A DNA stretch of 18,288 nt from a bacterium (GTDB taxonomy: Bacteria > Pseudomonadota > Gammaproteobacteria > Berkiellales > Berkiellaceae): positions 1-18,288 of the forward strand of contig RFNU01000133.1 in NCBI GenBank assembly GCA_009927065.1, given 5' to 3'. The notes below the pieces were generated by a model. That model was not told the origin of the DNA and did not search any database. It saw only the letters and a list, made by a program, of their open reading frames with translations. Numbering within the stretch: position 1 is the first letter of the stretch; each line of letters begins with the position of its first letter. Positions 1 through 7,519 of the stretch are shown in pieces. The position numbers were made by a program, and so were the translations under genes.

Positions 1-2
1 TT

Positions 3-698
3 CACGCACTATTCAGACCTATATTGAAAAGATTTATTAATATGGATTCACATTTGTCTTTTTCTATTCATGACACGATTGCAGCAACCCTGGGAGCTAT
101 GATTGCTTTTGCGATGGTTGAAGCGATGAGTGATTATAATGCCATTTCAACGATTGTGCGTACAGAAGCGTCACAAATTAATAGTCTTGACCGCCTCCTG
201 ACACGGTATGGCGACCACAAATTCGATCACATCAGAAAAGATCTGATTCTTTATTCTCAATCAATCGTTGATGATGAATGGCCTGAGTTATATTTTGGTC
301 GTAGAAGTGAGAAAACTCAAGAAGCATGGGCTCCTATATCAAGAGGAACAGTCAATATTGAACCCACAAACCAACGCGAAGCATTGCTTTACGCTGATAT
401 TATTAAACTGGTTGATGAGATATCAAAGACTAGGGATGATCGAATAGGATCATCCTCAATGAAAATACCGTTTGTTTTTTGGCTCTCTATCTCTCTTCTT
501 TTTTTTGCAAAAAATTTACTGTCAAGTTGTTACAAAGGATCGCAAGAAGAGGATTTTGCTCTTGGAGTTCAAAATGCGGTTTTAGCAGCCCTTGTCGCTG
601 TAACGTTCATCTTAAATGAACATTATATTGGCCAAACCTCTATCAGCCCCGATCCTATCAAAGAAACAATTTTATTAATGAAAAATAGAACTCATTAA
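3..698 (+). CDS. DUF4239-type membrane protein, probably 5'-partial
   Basis: This looks like a member of the DUF4239 (bestrophin-like) membrane protein family, whose function is not established. Counting residues from the TTG at 24, a membrane segment lies at about 18-34. It is followed by the family-like stretch around EASQINSLDRLL and an Arg/Tyr-rich helix ending in DDEWP. Two more hydrophobic segments lie at about 147-165 and 183-198. The frame is open to the window edge. Start candidates inside the window are TTG at 24 and ATG at 42, neither with a good ribosome-binding site. Family members usually have another membrane segment before the first one seen here, so the true start is probably upstream of the window. 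It is separated by about 200 bases from the next gene and is probably not co-transcribed with it. The family call is from remembered pattern, not a search. Confidence 0.68.
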   Translation, partial: HALFRPILKRFINMDSHLSFSIHDTIAATLGAMIAFAMVEAMSDYNAISTIVRTEASQINSLDRLLTRYGDHKFDHIRKDLILYSQSIVDDEWPELYFGRRSEKTQEAWAPISRGTVNIEPTNQREALLYADIIKLVDEISKTRDDRIGSSSMKIPFVFWLSISLLFFAKNLLSSCYKGSQEEDFALGVQNAVLAALVAVTFILNEHYIGQTSISPDPIKETILLMKNRTH

Positions 699-705
699 GT
701 AAAAT

Positions 706-810
706 GCTTGCGCACCCCCGTTTTTTTCAGGGCCGGGTCAAGCAAGCGATCGGCCATTGACCCTCCCATGAATCATGCACGGTTGCACAATCATGCTGAT
801 CAAGACCCTG
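706..810. other. GC-richer structured spacer with competing inverted repeats
   Basis: The spacer between the membrane protein and the TAXI protein contains a patch visibly richer in G and C than its surroundings. GGGTCAA (735-741) can pair with TTGACCC (757-763). CAGGG (728-732) can pair with CCCTG (806-810) and enclose that hairpin. GCTTGC (706-711) can pair with GCAAGC (742-747), which lies in the loop of the first hairpin. These pairings are partly alternative, as in attenuators or small RNAs. No known RNA family is recognised and no T-tract follows. Confidence 0.3.
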
Positions 811-896
811 TATTGAAACTTTAAAAATTAATAAGTTAAAAATATCTACTAATATTAACGTAGTCATGAAATGAATATAAAAGATTTAAGGGAACT

Positions 897-2117
897 ATGA
901 TAGACATCAATTCTATTAAAGATAAAATATTACCAGCCATGCTCTTTATCATCTTAACACTCATCCTCACTTTAGTTATTCAAAATACTCCTCCTTCAGA
1001 GATCATTATTGAAGCGGGCCCAAAAGGGGGATTTTTTGATTCTACAGCTATCGTGATCGCAAACCATCTTGAAAAGCATGGTATTAAAACAAAAGTCATA
1101 ACGCGTGAAGATACTATAAAAATTATTGATGATATCGAGCATGGCAATAAAATAGATATTGGGTTTATGGCTCAAGATCTGGGGTCAATCAAATATCATA
1201 ATGTTGAAGTCCTGGGATCTATTATTGTGGAGCCTATATTCATCTATGTTGCTCATGAAGCTAATATAAAAACACCTACTGATCTTATTGGTAAAAGAAT
1301 AGCAACACAACCTGTAGGTTCAGGCTCACAAATATTTTGTGACAAATTGTATGATCTTTATGGTGTTAATCAATCAACTGCTGAATTTAAAGAAATGAGC
1401 TTTAAGACAGCGATAGATGCACTAGAATCAGATGAGGTTGATGCTATTTGCGTTCTGCAACCTATCACCAATTCACTCATCAAGCAAATTGGTAAAAATT
1501 CTAAATTTCATGTTCTCGATATTAAGGATAATACAGCCATTTTAGGGTCCATGCCCTTTACTAATACCATGAAACTCCCTAAATCAGCCTTTAGCTTTGT
1601 GCCTAATTTACCTGAAAATGATACAAATATGGTGGGCATTCCGGTTTCAGTGCTTGGACGTTTAAATTTACACCCCGGGATTATTCGTCTCGTTTCCCAA
1701 GCGCTTTTTGAAGAATATAGTATTGCGAGCGCTATTTCTAAAGCTTATGAGTTTCCTGATTTTAGAGAGCCTAAGCTTTTTACTTCCAGTGTAGCTAGAG
1801 AGGTTTACAAAAACCCTAGAAGTTTTTTATACACAAATTTGAATTTTAAATTCGCAGCAACGTTAGATCTACTTTTAATGAAGTATGGTTATTTAGGAGG
1901 TATTCTTTTCTTCATGATGGCTTTTTACTCCTTCTTAGGTTTTCCAAAACCTTATTCTTATTGGTGCGCAAAACATATAGATATACTGGAAGAAAAAATT
2001 AAAAAACTGGAAGCTTTGAGAATAAAAGATGGCATATTACATAAAAAGGACGAACTGTTGCTGGAAAAAATGAAGCTGTCTCTTAGTAAGTTAAGATCAA
2101 TCAGGGGGATGAGTTAA
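897..2117 (+). CDS. TAXI-family (TRAP) solute-binding protein with two membrane anchors
   Basis: The N-terminal membrane segment (about 11-28) is followed by a periplasmic-binding-protein fold of the TAXI/NMT1 type from about 36 to 300. Recognisable signatures are GGFFDSTAIVIANHLEKHG near the start of the domain, a DIGFMAQD-like strand, LIGKRIATQPVGSGS, and the helix with DEVDAICVLQP. A second membrane segment lies at about 331-350 and a charged, coiled-coil-like tail at about 364-405. Classical TAXI receptors are free periplasmic proteins feeding a TRAP permease. Here both ends are membrane-anchored and no permease gene is in the window, so this belongs with the orphan, C-terminally anchored TAXI proteins whose ligand is unknown. 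The start at 897 has AAGGGA (888-893) just upstream. The gene ends 88 bases from the convergent ankyrin gene. Confidence 0.8.
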   Translation: MIDINSIKDKILPAMLFIILTLILTLVIQNTPPSEIIIEAGPKGGFFDSTAIVIANHLEKHGIKTKVITREDTIKIIDDIEHGNKIDIGFMAQDLGSIKYHNVEVLGSIIVEPIFIYVAHEANIKTPTDLIGKRIATQPVGSGSQIFCDKLYDLYGVNQSTAEFKEMSFKTAIDALESDEVDAICVLQPITNSLIKQIGKNSKFHVLDIKDNTAILGSMPFTNTMKLPKSAFSFVPNLPENDTNMVGIPVSVLGRLNLHPGIIRLVSQALFEEYSIASAISKAYEFPDFREPKLFTSSVAREVYKNPRSFLYTNLNFKFAATLDLLLMKYGYLGGILFFMMAFYSFLGFPKPYSYWCAKHIDILEEKIKKLEALRIKDGILHKKDELLLEKMKLSLSKLRSIRGMS

Positions 2118-2169
2118 AAAAATCTTGTAAAAAAAAATCAATGCGTTGCTCATAAAAGAGTTTTAAACA

Positions 2170-2203
2170 TTCTAGTATCTTTCATCATCTAAAGATACTA
2201 GAA
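2170..2203. terminator. 13-bp hairpin between convergent genes
   Basis: TTCTAGTATCTTT (2170-2182) and AAAGATACTAGAA (2191-2203) form a perfect 13-bp stem with an 8-base loop. It sits 2 bases beyond the stop codon of the minus-strand ankyrin gene and 52 bases beyond the stop of the TAXI gene. On the minus strand it is followed by a modest T-rich stretch (TGTTTAAAA), so it may end both transcripts. The lack of a strong T-run keeps this a probable rather than certain intrinsic terminator. Confidence 0.6.
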
Positions 2204-2205
2204 GA

Positions 2206-5200
2206 TTACTCACAAATGAGTTCTTTCTTTTTTTTAAACAGGATTGTTTCTTCTAAAGGTAATGACTCTACATGCCGTGCTCGTTTTAAAGAAAACAGGA
2301 GATGACTGCTATTTTTCATCAACAAAAATTCATATAATTCTTTTCCTGCTTGTTCATGCTGTGCTGCGCAATCCAGAGGTGTTTCATTGTTTAGATTCAA
2401 GACGTGAAGATCACATCCATGTTGAACCAAGAATTTAACCATATGAAGATTTTTTTTTCTTACAGCTAAATGAAGTGCTGTATCACCGCAACTTGATGTT
2501 TTAATGTTTTTATCGCATTGGCTTTTAAAAATCATACTGATCGTAGCATACTGTCCGTATAAGACGGCTAAATGATAAGGCGTTAATCCTTCATGGTTAA
2601 AAAGCGGTTTAAGTGGTTTATAAGTCACTAACATATTCATAATGCGGTCATTTTTTTGCTCAATAGCTACATGAAAGGGAGTGTTACCCTGTGAATTTTG
2701 ATGGTAACAGTCGGCTCCTTGTGTGAGCAGCAAAGAGACGATGTTGACATCATTATTCCTGATAGCCAGAAATAATGGTGTTTCTTCATCATTGTTGCAC
2801 AGGTTGACATCAATCCTTCCCGACTCTATCAAGAGCTGTGCAATCCCGCAAAAGCCCAACTGTAATGCATAGTGTAAAACACTACCTTCATCTTGGGTCG
2901 TTCTATTCAAATCAGCTTCATAATCAATTAACAACTCTACAATATCAAACAATTCATTTTTTACTGCATAATAAAGTGCGCTGGTTCTTTGAAGAACCCA
3001 TTGATTAGGATTTGAACCAGCCTCAAGAAGCTTTTGAACAATACCTGTCTTTTCTTTCAAGATCGCGTGAGCAAAAGGGGTGCGACCGCGACTATCAAGA
3101 CATTCAATATGCATATCTTTTCGATCTAAAAGAAGCTGAACAATATCCTCATCTCCATAATCAACAGCAAAATGTAAAGCAGTATATTGATTAAATGTGA
3201 CTGCATTAATATCCAAACCATAGGCCAAAAGCAATGCTGTTATTTCAAAAAAACCTCTATAAACAGATAAATGTAATAAAGAGTGGCCGTCATTATCCAC
3301 TTCTTCTAAAGGACAATCATAATAGCTCAAGAGCTGTTTTAAGATATGTTTATGCCCTGATGACACTGCTATTGATAAAGGCCCTCTTCCTTGATCATTA
3401 TAAAGATCTAATTGCACTCCAGACTCAACTAAGAATTCCACAAAATCAGGGTTATTTGCATAAATAGCGTGCAGTAAAAGAGAATTTCCTGCAGCATCTT
3501 GCATGTTAATATTGACAGGATTACTGATAATAAGTGAAAGGATATCCTTTCTTCCTTCATGAAGAGATCGGACCAATAAATGAAAGCAGGTTTGTTGAAG
3601 AGTAGAGCTGATTTCATCCTCAAGATTAGAAGTTAAATCAAAATATTTGTGTTGAGCAATAACCTTTAATACATCGATTCGATCATATTTTAACGCGGCT
3701 ATAGCAAGAGCTTGGCATACTAATTTATGGCCTTGGTGTTGAATAATTTTGTCAAAGATAACGTGAGGTGAGTCATCAGACTGTATAAGCAAGGTATACG
3801 ATAAGAGAATATTTAAAGAAGCATTATCAAAACAAACACGGGCATTACAAGATGGAAAAAGATTTTGCATGTAGGAAAGCAAAAGTGATGATATTTCATT
3901 CATTTTCTGTTCAAGAGAAGCACCCACTGCTAAAACAACTTGATTGAACGAATCCCTCCATTGACCTAAAGATATATAAGGTTTCTCTATATTTCTTTCT
4001 GTGATTTGATATGAAATGTCTTTAAAAACAACTTTTGAGCCTCCACCAGTCCCAAGGAGCACTCTAGTGATAGCCGGATACTGTTTAACAACATAATGAG
4101 CTGCTTCAAAAAATAGAGAAGCAACACAATCACTATATTCTGAGACATTATCTTTATGAATAACTTCTACAGAATCAAAAACAAGAGCATTTTGCTTTGA
4201 GAGCCAGGCATAAGAAACAGCAATCAATTTTTTGTCTGAAACACGCTCAACAACATAGAAACAACTGGTTGGTTGACTCATCACATCAAGAATGCACCAC
4301 TCGCCCCCACGACCTATGGTCAAGCAGTTGCGAGTTAGCTCTCCTACATAATAATTACGATATGATCGTTTATCTAACTTGATAATACGATATTTTTTTT
4401 TCTCAAAAAAAGATCCAACATCGATAATATCAGGCATGACATCATGATTAAAATCACCTCTTAACCTGCTCGCTGTTAATATTGTTTTAAACAAATACGG
4501 ATCGAGTTTATCACTCAATGCTTCTTCAGCAAAAGGAGTCAATGCTCTATGCAGAAGGGTATCGAGAGGATTAATAAAGGCTTTTAAGCCATATTCTTTA
4601 AGTAAATTATCTTTTAAAATATCTTCAGCTGTAATCATGCGATTATAAAACATCGCATCAACACAAAAATACCCTTCAGAAAGTAAAGGCGTGCTTTTGA
4701 TAAGAGTGCTGATATCATAATTTTTTATTAAATACTCTTGTAATAAGGCGTTCAGTTGTTGCGAATGTTGATAGGTTCCTGTGGCTAGAAAGTCTTCGAA
4801 CTCACTTCTTGTTAAGGCATAGTGAAGAGATTCATGAATTGAGCTATTATTTGTTATTTTTTTAACAACATGCTGTATTTTTTTTCTATTAAATTCACTC
4901 AATAAGATCCAAGCAAATTTTAATCTTATATGATTGGAGGTATATGAAGCCCCTAAGATATCCTTTGTTTGTCTAAATAAAGACAGCACATATGCTAATG
5001 GATCTAAGTAATTGTGTAAAAGCCCTATTTTATTTTTAATACAAAGCTTTAACCCCTCGAACCGAGAAGATGATTGATGATCATGCATTATTTTAAATTT
5101 TTCTATACAGCTCACCAGTTCGAGAACGATCGATCGCATACTATGATGATTAAGAACAAGTGACGCTTTTTGAATATCATATCCATTCAGATATAAACCC

Positions 5201-5415
5201 ATCATCTCGATAAAACGCAGATGATGTGATTCAAAGTTCAATAAAGATGCAGTTTTGATTAAAAACAATCTCTCTTTCTCTGTGAAGACAATATCATGAC
5301 AAAGATCGTTACTTAAGAAAAAAGGGCTCAGATCAAAGGCATGATCTTGCAATTGTGTAAAAAAAAATTTCTCCACCGATGCATTCAGCATCGGTATAAT
5401 AGCATGATCGAGCAT
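2206..5415 (-). CDS. Large ankyrin-repeat protein with unidentified N-terminal half
   Basis: This 1069-residue protein ends in about 12-13 tandem ankyrin repeats (about 605-1040), with typical G-TPLH-A and IVxLLL-GAD elements such as GDTALHLAVRKKNLHMVKFL. Ankyrin arrays bind protein partners, and in intracellular bacteria they are common in secreted host-interaction proteins. The first 600 residues match no family I recognise. A conserved-looking core at about 345-470 has GRGGEWC, then a strand pair with AWLSKQ and LVFDSVEV, a long helix, and VLLGTGGGS. The strand-strand-helix-strand order is reminiscent of an acyltransferase (GNAT) fold but lacks the usual acetyl-CoA loop. The tail after the repeats is charged (LPLEETILFKKKKELICE). 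There is no signal peptide. Start at 5415 has no evident ribosome-binding site; an in-frame ATG eight codons later is an alternative. It is a single-gene unit with its own promoter and 3' hairpin. Secretion is inference. Confidence 0.85.
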   Translation of the reverse strand: MLDHAIIPMLNASVEKFFFTQLQDHAFDLSPFFLSNDLCHDIVFTEKERLFLIKTASLLNFESHHLRFIEMMGLYLNGYDIQKASLVLNHHSMRSIVLELVSCIEKFKIMHDHQSSSRFEGLKLCIKNKIGLLHNYLDPLAYVLSLFRQTKDILGASYTSNHIRLKFAWILLSEFNRKKIQHVVKKITNNSSIHESLHYALTRSEFEDFLATGTYQHSQQLNALLQEYLIKNYDISTLIKSTPLLSEGYFCVDAMFYNRMITAEDILKDNLLKEYGLKAFINPLDTLLHRALTPFAEEALSDKLDPYLFKTILTASRLRGDFNHDVMPDIIDVGSFFEKKKYRIIKLDKRSYRNYYVGELTRNCLTIGRGGEWCILDVMSQPTSCFYVVERVSDKKLIAVSYAWLSKQNALVFDSVEVIHKDNVSEYSDCVASLFFEAAHYVVKQYPAITRVLLGTGGGSKVVFKDISYQITERNIEKPYISLGQWRDSFNQVVLAVGASLEQKMNEISSLLLSYMQNLFPSCNARVCFDNASLNILLSYTLLIQSDDSPHVIFDKIIQHQGHKLVCQALAIAALKYDRIDVLKVIAQHKYFDLTSNLEDEISSTLQQTCFHLLVRSLHEGRKDILSLIISNPVNINMQDAAGNSLLLHAIYANNPDFVEFLVESGVQLDLYNDQGRGPLSIAVSSGHKHILKQLLSYYDCPLEEVDNDGHSLLHLSVYRGFFEITALLLAYGLDINAVTFNQYTALHFAVDYGDEDIVQLLLDRKDMHIECLDSRGRTPFAHAILKEKTGIVQKLLEAGSNPNQWVLQRTSALYYAVKNELFDIVELLIDYEADLNRTTQDEGSVLHYALQLGFCGIAQLLIESGRIDVNLCNNDEETPLFLAIRNNDVNIVSLLLTQGADCYHQNSQGNTPFHVAIEQKNDRIMNMLVTYKPLKPLFNHEGLTPYHLAVLYGQYATISMIFKSQCDKNIKTSSCGDTALHLAVRKKNLHMVKFLVQHGCDLHVLNLNNETPLDCAAQHEQAGKELYEFLLMKNSSHLLFSLKRARHVESLPLEETILFKKKKELICE

Positions 5416-5456
5416 AACGTCGCAGTTTATTCAATAGGATTAAAAATAATGCGATA

Positions 5457-5485
5457 ATTTTAATTTTTTTATTATTTTTTTTCAA
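5457..5485 (-). promoter_or_regulatory. Sigma-70-like promoter for the large ankyrin gene
   Basis: On the minus strand, TTGAAA (5480-5485) is separated by 17 bases from TAAAAT (5457-5462). Each box has five of six consensus bases. The predicted start near 5450 gives a leader of about 35 bases. The surrounding A/T richness raises the chance of a coincidental match. Confidence 0.5.
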
Positions 5486-5486
5486 C

Positions 5487-5498
5487 ACACTATAGTGT
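5487..5498. promoter_or_regulatory. 12-bp perfect palindrome next to the -35 box
   Basis: ACACTATAGTGT is a perfect 12-bp palindrome lying one base upstream of the predicted -35 element of the ankyrin gene. This position suits a binding site for a dimeric transcription regulator. No regulator is known from the window, and the role is inferred from position only. Confidence 0.3.
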
Positions 5499-5629
5499 TT
5501 GGAAGAAAATAATTTCATCTTAACTGCAATCAAGAAAACATTCTTTGTGTTATTTTCTAAGATACATTGAGATTATGACGATCATCAGTTGGGTCTCAGC
5601 GTCTATACCTTGAGCAATAATTTGCCAAG

Positions 5630-5666
5630 ATTATCTTATTGAACATTAATCATTTTTTAAGATAAT
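5630..5666 (-). terminator. Weak hairpin overlapping the gpsA stop codon
   Basis: ATTATCTTA (5630-5638) pairs with TAAGATAAT (5658-5666), spanning the stop codon of gpsA. The stem is all but one pair A/T, has a long loop and no T-tract beyond it, so it may be chance in AT-rich DNA. Confidence 0.2.
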
Positions 5667-6879
5667 GTTTCGGAGATGCAATATCAGAAGAGGGAGTTAC
5701 AGCTAACACTGAGCTAAATCTTAATGGTTCAACACGCTCTTTGAGGCGATGGCTATGCTCAATAATATTAACTACTAACATTAAATAGTCTTGTTGCCTT
5801 AGATCAGTTGTTTTGAGATATGTTACAAGATTGGATGCTTGATGATTTTTTGATGAAATGAATCGCTGCTCTTGTAAAAAAGCAACCCATTCTTCAGAGA
5901 GTTCTAAATTCGGTTTGCTTTGTTGGAGTAATAATAATGAAAGCTCACAACTCCTATAGATAGAATCATCTGCATTGAAATGTCCAAACAGAAATGCTCT
6001 TAAAATAGGGCTATTCGATAAGTCTTGTTCTTTCAGAAATTCTATTGTATTTTTGACCTCTATGGTGTAATCGTGGTCTTCTAACCGCCCTCTAGCCATA
6101 GAAACTCCATAACGATAATTGCGGGATTGCGTGCTTGTAGAGCTTAAATAAGTATCACCAATACCGGCACTATAATGATAGTTATCAAAAATCCATACAC
6201 CATAATGCTGATAAAGAAATAATTCAAGTTCTTTTAAACATCCGTACAGTAAAAGATTTCTATCAACCGAACCTACAAACTCTTCTTTATTGTAGAAAAA
6301 ACCGGATGCACAAGCTATAAGGTTTTTAATAACACCCCAAAGCTCTACAGTCTTAATATCATGATGATGTTCACATGACAAGGTTGATTTTGCTGAAAAA
6401 ATCTCTTCAATCTTCTCTAGATAATCTTTATTAGCTGATGCTAACGTGACGAGTGTTGAGCGGTTGGCCATAATCTCTTCAGCATAAGATGCGCCTGCAA
6501 GAACAGCGACTTTATCCATAGGGTACTGCAGATCTTCTAATAATCTGGAATGGAGCTTCTGGGTCGTTTTATTTAATCCCTTTGAAGTCATCAGGACATA
6601 AGGCTTCACTGGCATTAAATATTCTTGAACAAAAGAGCTCACGCCTTCACTCGCTATAGCGATAATTACTAAAGAGTTTGATGTTAGGTTCAGTTGTTCG
6701 TCTAGTGAAGAAAAATTTATGGGGACAACACTCCCGCTTCTTGCTAATTGATCTTGCATGTGTTCTTTTTTTGCATGAGAACGAAAAACCCATGTTAACG
6801 GCATTGCAGGGTTTAAAAGAGAAGATAAAGCTTGACCCCAAGGCCCATTGCCGATAAGAAAAATGCGATCGATCATCAT
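5650..6879 (-). CDS. gpsA: NAD(P)-dependent glycerol-3-phosphate dehydrogenase
   Basis: The enzyme reduces dihydroxyacetone phosphate to sn-glycerol 3-phosphate in the cytosol, the first step of phospholipid synthesis. The Rossmann motif GxGxxG is at 10-15 (GNGPWG). TSKGLNK and VLAGASYAEEI follow, corresponding to the family's KG and GPSFA-E motifs. The catalytic lysine is in ELWGVIKN (K185), and the substrate-domain motif AGIGDTYLSSTSTQSRNYRYG has D242 and R253. These positions fit the usual enzyme closely. Oddities are GAS where most members have GPS, replacement of the usual DLxxTCxS by DTYLSSTS, and a length of 409 instead of about 330-340 residues, due mainly to a C-terminal tail of unknown role. 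The gene stands alone with its own predicted promoter. Start at 6879 is placed by the Rossmann motif; the ribosome-binding site is weak. Activity is probable but the divergence makes substrate specificity less certain. Confidence 0.88.
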   Translation of the reverse strand: MMIDRIFLIGNGPWGQALSSLLNPAMPLTWVFRSHAKKEHMQDQLARSGSVVPINFSSLDEQLNLTSNSLVIIAIASEGVSSFVQEYLMPVKPYVLMTSKGLNKTTQKLHSRLLEDLQYPMDKVAVLAGASYAEEIMANRSTLVTLASANKDYLEKIEEIFSAKSTLSCEHHHDIKTVELWGVIKNLIACASGFFYNKEEFVGSVDRNLLLYGCLKELELFLYQHYGVWIFDNYHYSAGIGDTYLSSTSTQSRNYRYGVSMARGRLEDHDYTIEVKNTIEFLKEQDLSNSPILRAFLFGHFNADDSIYRSCELSLLLLQQSKPNLELSEEWVAFLQEQRFISSKNHQASNLVTYLKTTDLRQQDYLMLVVNIIEHSHRLKERVEPLRFSSVLAVTPSSDIASPKHYLKK

Positions 6880-6921
6880 AGTTAATGTAAGATGGAGAGA
6901 GATTAAGAGTTGATTAGGTGA

Positions 6922-6950
6922 ATATTACCAAACTGTTATATTCTAGGCAA
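6922..6950 (-). promoter_or_regulatory. Predicted promoter for gpsA
   Basis: On the minus strand, TTGCCT (6945-6950) is 17 bases from TAATAT (6922-6927). The -10 box is preceded by TGG, which matches the TGn extended -10 feature. The predicted leader is about 36 bases, similar to the other promoters in the window. Each box matches four of six consensus bases. Confidence 0.4.
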
Positions 6951-6976
6951 ACAACTTTTTTATAAAATGAACCATG

Positions 6977-7013
6977 ATAATAGGACGTAGAGCGAATTTA
7001 ATCGCCCTATTAT
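6977..7013 (-). terminator. Hairpin after the 133-residue protein gene
   Basis: ATAATAGG (6977-6984) pairs with CCTATTAT (7006-7013), and GCGA (6992-6995) pairs with TCGC (7002-7005) inside it. The structure begins just after the stop codon of the minus-strand gene at 7018-7419. No clear T-run follows on the minus strand, so termination is likely but not proven. Confidence 0.4.
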
Positions 7014-7017
7014 GTCA

Positions 7018-7419
7018 TTAATAGACTTGTTTTCTTCTTTTAGGGTCACGTTCATTTTTTTCAATAGAGTGATCTGGATTTAACAATGATTGAGCAGGCG
7101 TACCTTGCACTTTTACAGAGCTCGCGCAGGAGGGTGTAGTTTTATCAGGGCGAACACTAATAGCACTCTGTGTGCTCAATAAAAGACTTTCATCCTTGTT
7201 TAACTCCTCTAGATCGAAGAGAAAATAATCGTCATCCGCTCCTTCATACATTGTTGTTAAAGGCATGATGGGCGATCCAAAAACAGATGGATTAAAACAA
7301 AGATCTCTTTTAGGTTGTTCAGTACGGATTTGATTGATAACAAATGGTGTTAACCGCACGCTATTAGGAGTGATGTTCAAGTCTTGAGATGTTTTCAACG
7401 GAGAAGTTACTGAGTCCAT
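7018..7419 (-). CDS. Unknown 133-residue protein with basic NLS-like C-terminus
   Basis: I do not recognise this protein. It has no membrane segment or signal peptide and is rich in Ser, Thr, Pro, Asn and Asp, so it is probably largely unstructured. An acidic, aromatic-containing stretch lies at 59-77 (around DDDYFLFDLEEL). The last nine residues are DPKRRKQVY, and PKRRK (126-130) resembles a monopartite nuclear localisation signal. Such a tail would make sense for a protein delivered into a eukaryotic cell, but short basic clusters also occur by chance or in nucleic-acid-binding proteins. It has its own predicted promoter within an inverted repeat and a hairpin after the stop, so it is probably transcribed alone. 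No ribosome-binding site is visible: the inverted repeat ends three bases before the ATG. It is probably a real gene because the frame is flanked by convincing signals. Confidence 0.6.
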   Translation of the reverse strand: MDSVTSPLKTSQDLNITPNSVRLTPFVINQIRTEQPKRDLCFNPSVFGSPIMPLTTMYEGADDDYFLFDLEELNKDESLLLSTQSAISVRPDKTTPSCASSVKVQGTPAQSLLNPDHSIEKNERDPKRRKQVY

Positions 7420-7421
7420 AA

Positions 7422-7459
7422 TGTATGATAAGTTTGAATATATTTAACCTTATCATACA
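7422..7459. repeat. 11-bp perfect inverted repeat before the 133-residue gene
   Basis: TGTATGATAAG (7422-7432) and CTTATCATACA (7449-7459) are perfect inverted copies separated by 16 bases. One arm contains the predicted -10 box; the other ends three bases from the start codon. It could be an operator read as DNA or, if transcribed in full, a hairpin covering the start site. Confidence 0.55.
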
Positions 7460-7481
7460 CTAAATTCGTCAATAAAATCAA
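7452..7481 (-). promoter_or_regulatory. Predicted promoter inside the inverted repeat
   Basis: On the minus strand, TTGATT (7476-7481) is 18 bases from TATGAT (7452-7457, five of six consensus bases). The -10 box lies within the distal arm of the inverted repeat. Transcription would start near 7445, giving a leader of about 25 bases. Confidence 0.4.
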
Positions 7482-7519
7482 AAAAAATAATTTAAAATCA
7501 GTATTTTTTATACATTTAA
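7480..7519 (-). terminator. Weak intrinsic terminator after the 7520-8842 gene
   Basis: Directly after the stop codon on the minus strand, TTAAA (7515-7519) can pair with TTTAA (7492-7496), and GTAT (7510-7513) with ATAC (7501-7504), around a 5-base loop. A run of eight T follows (7480-7487). The stem is weak and almost entirely A/T, so this is tentative. Confidence 0.3.

Noticed and set aside
5333..5533. Minus-strand frame over the promoter of the large ankyrin gene
   Set aside because: It overlaps the promoter and the start of the ankyrin gene in another frame, has AT-driven Lys/Ile composition and no ribosome-binding site.
7422..7459. Insertion-sequence ends or attachment site
   Set aside because: The arms are only 16 bases apart and no transposase or integrase lies near; an operator or hairpin is simpler.
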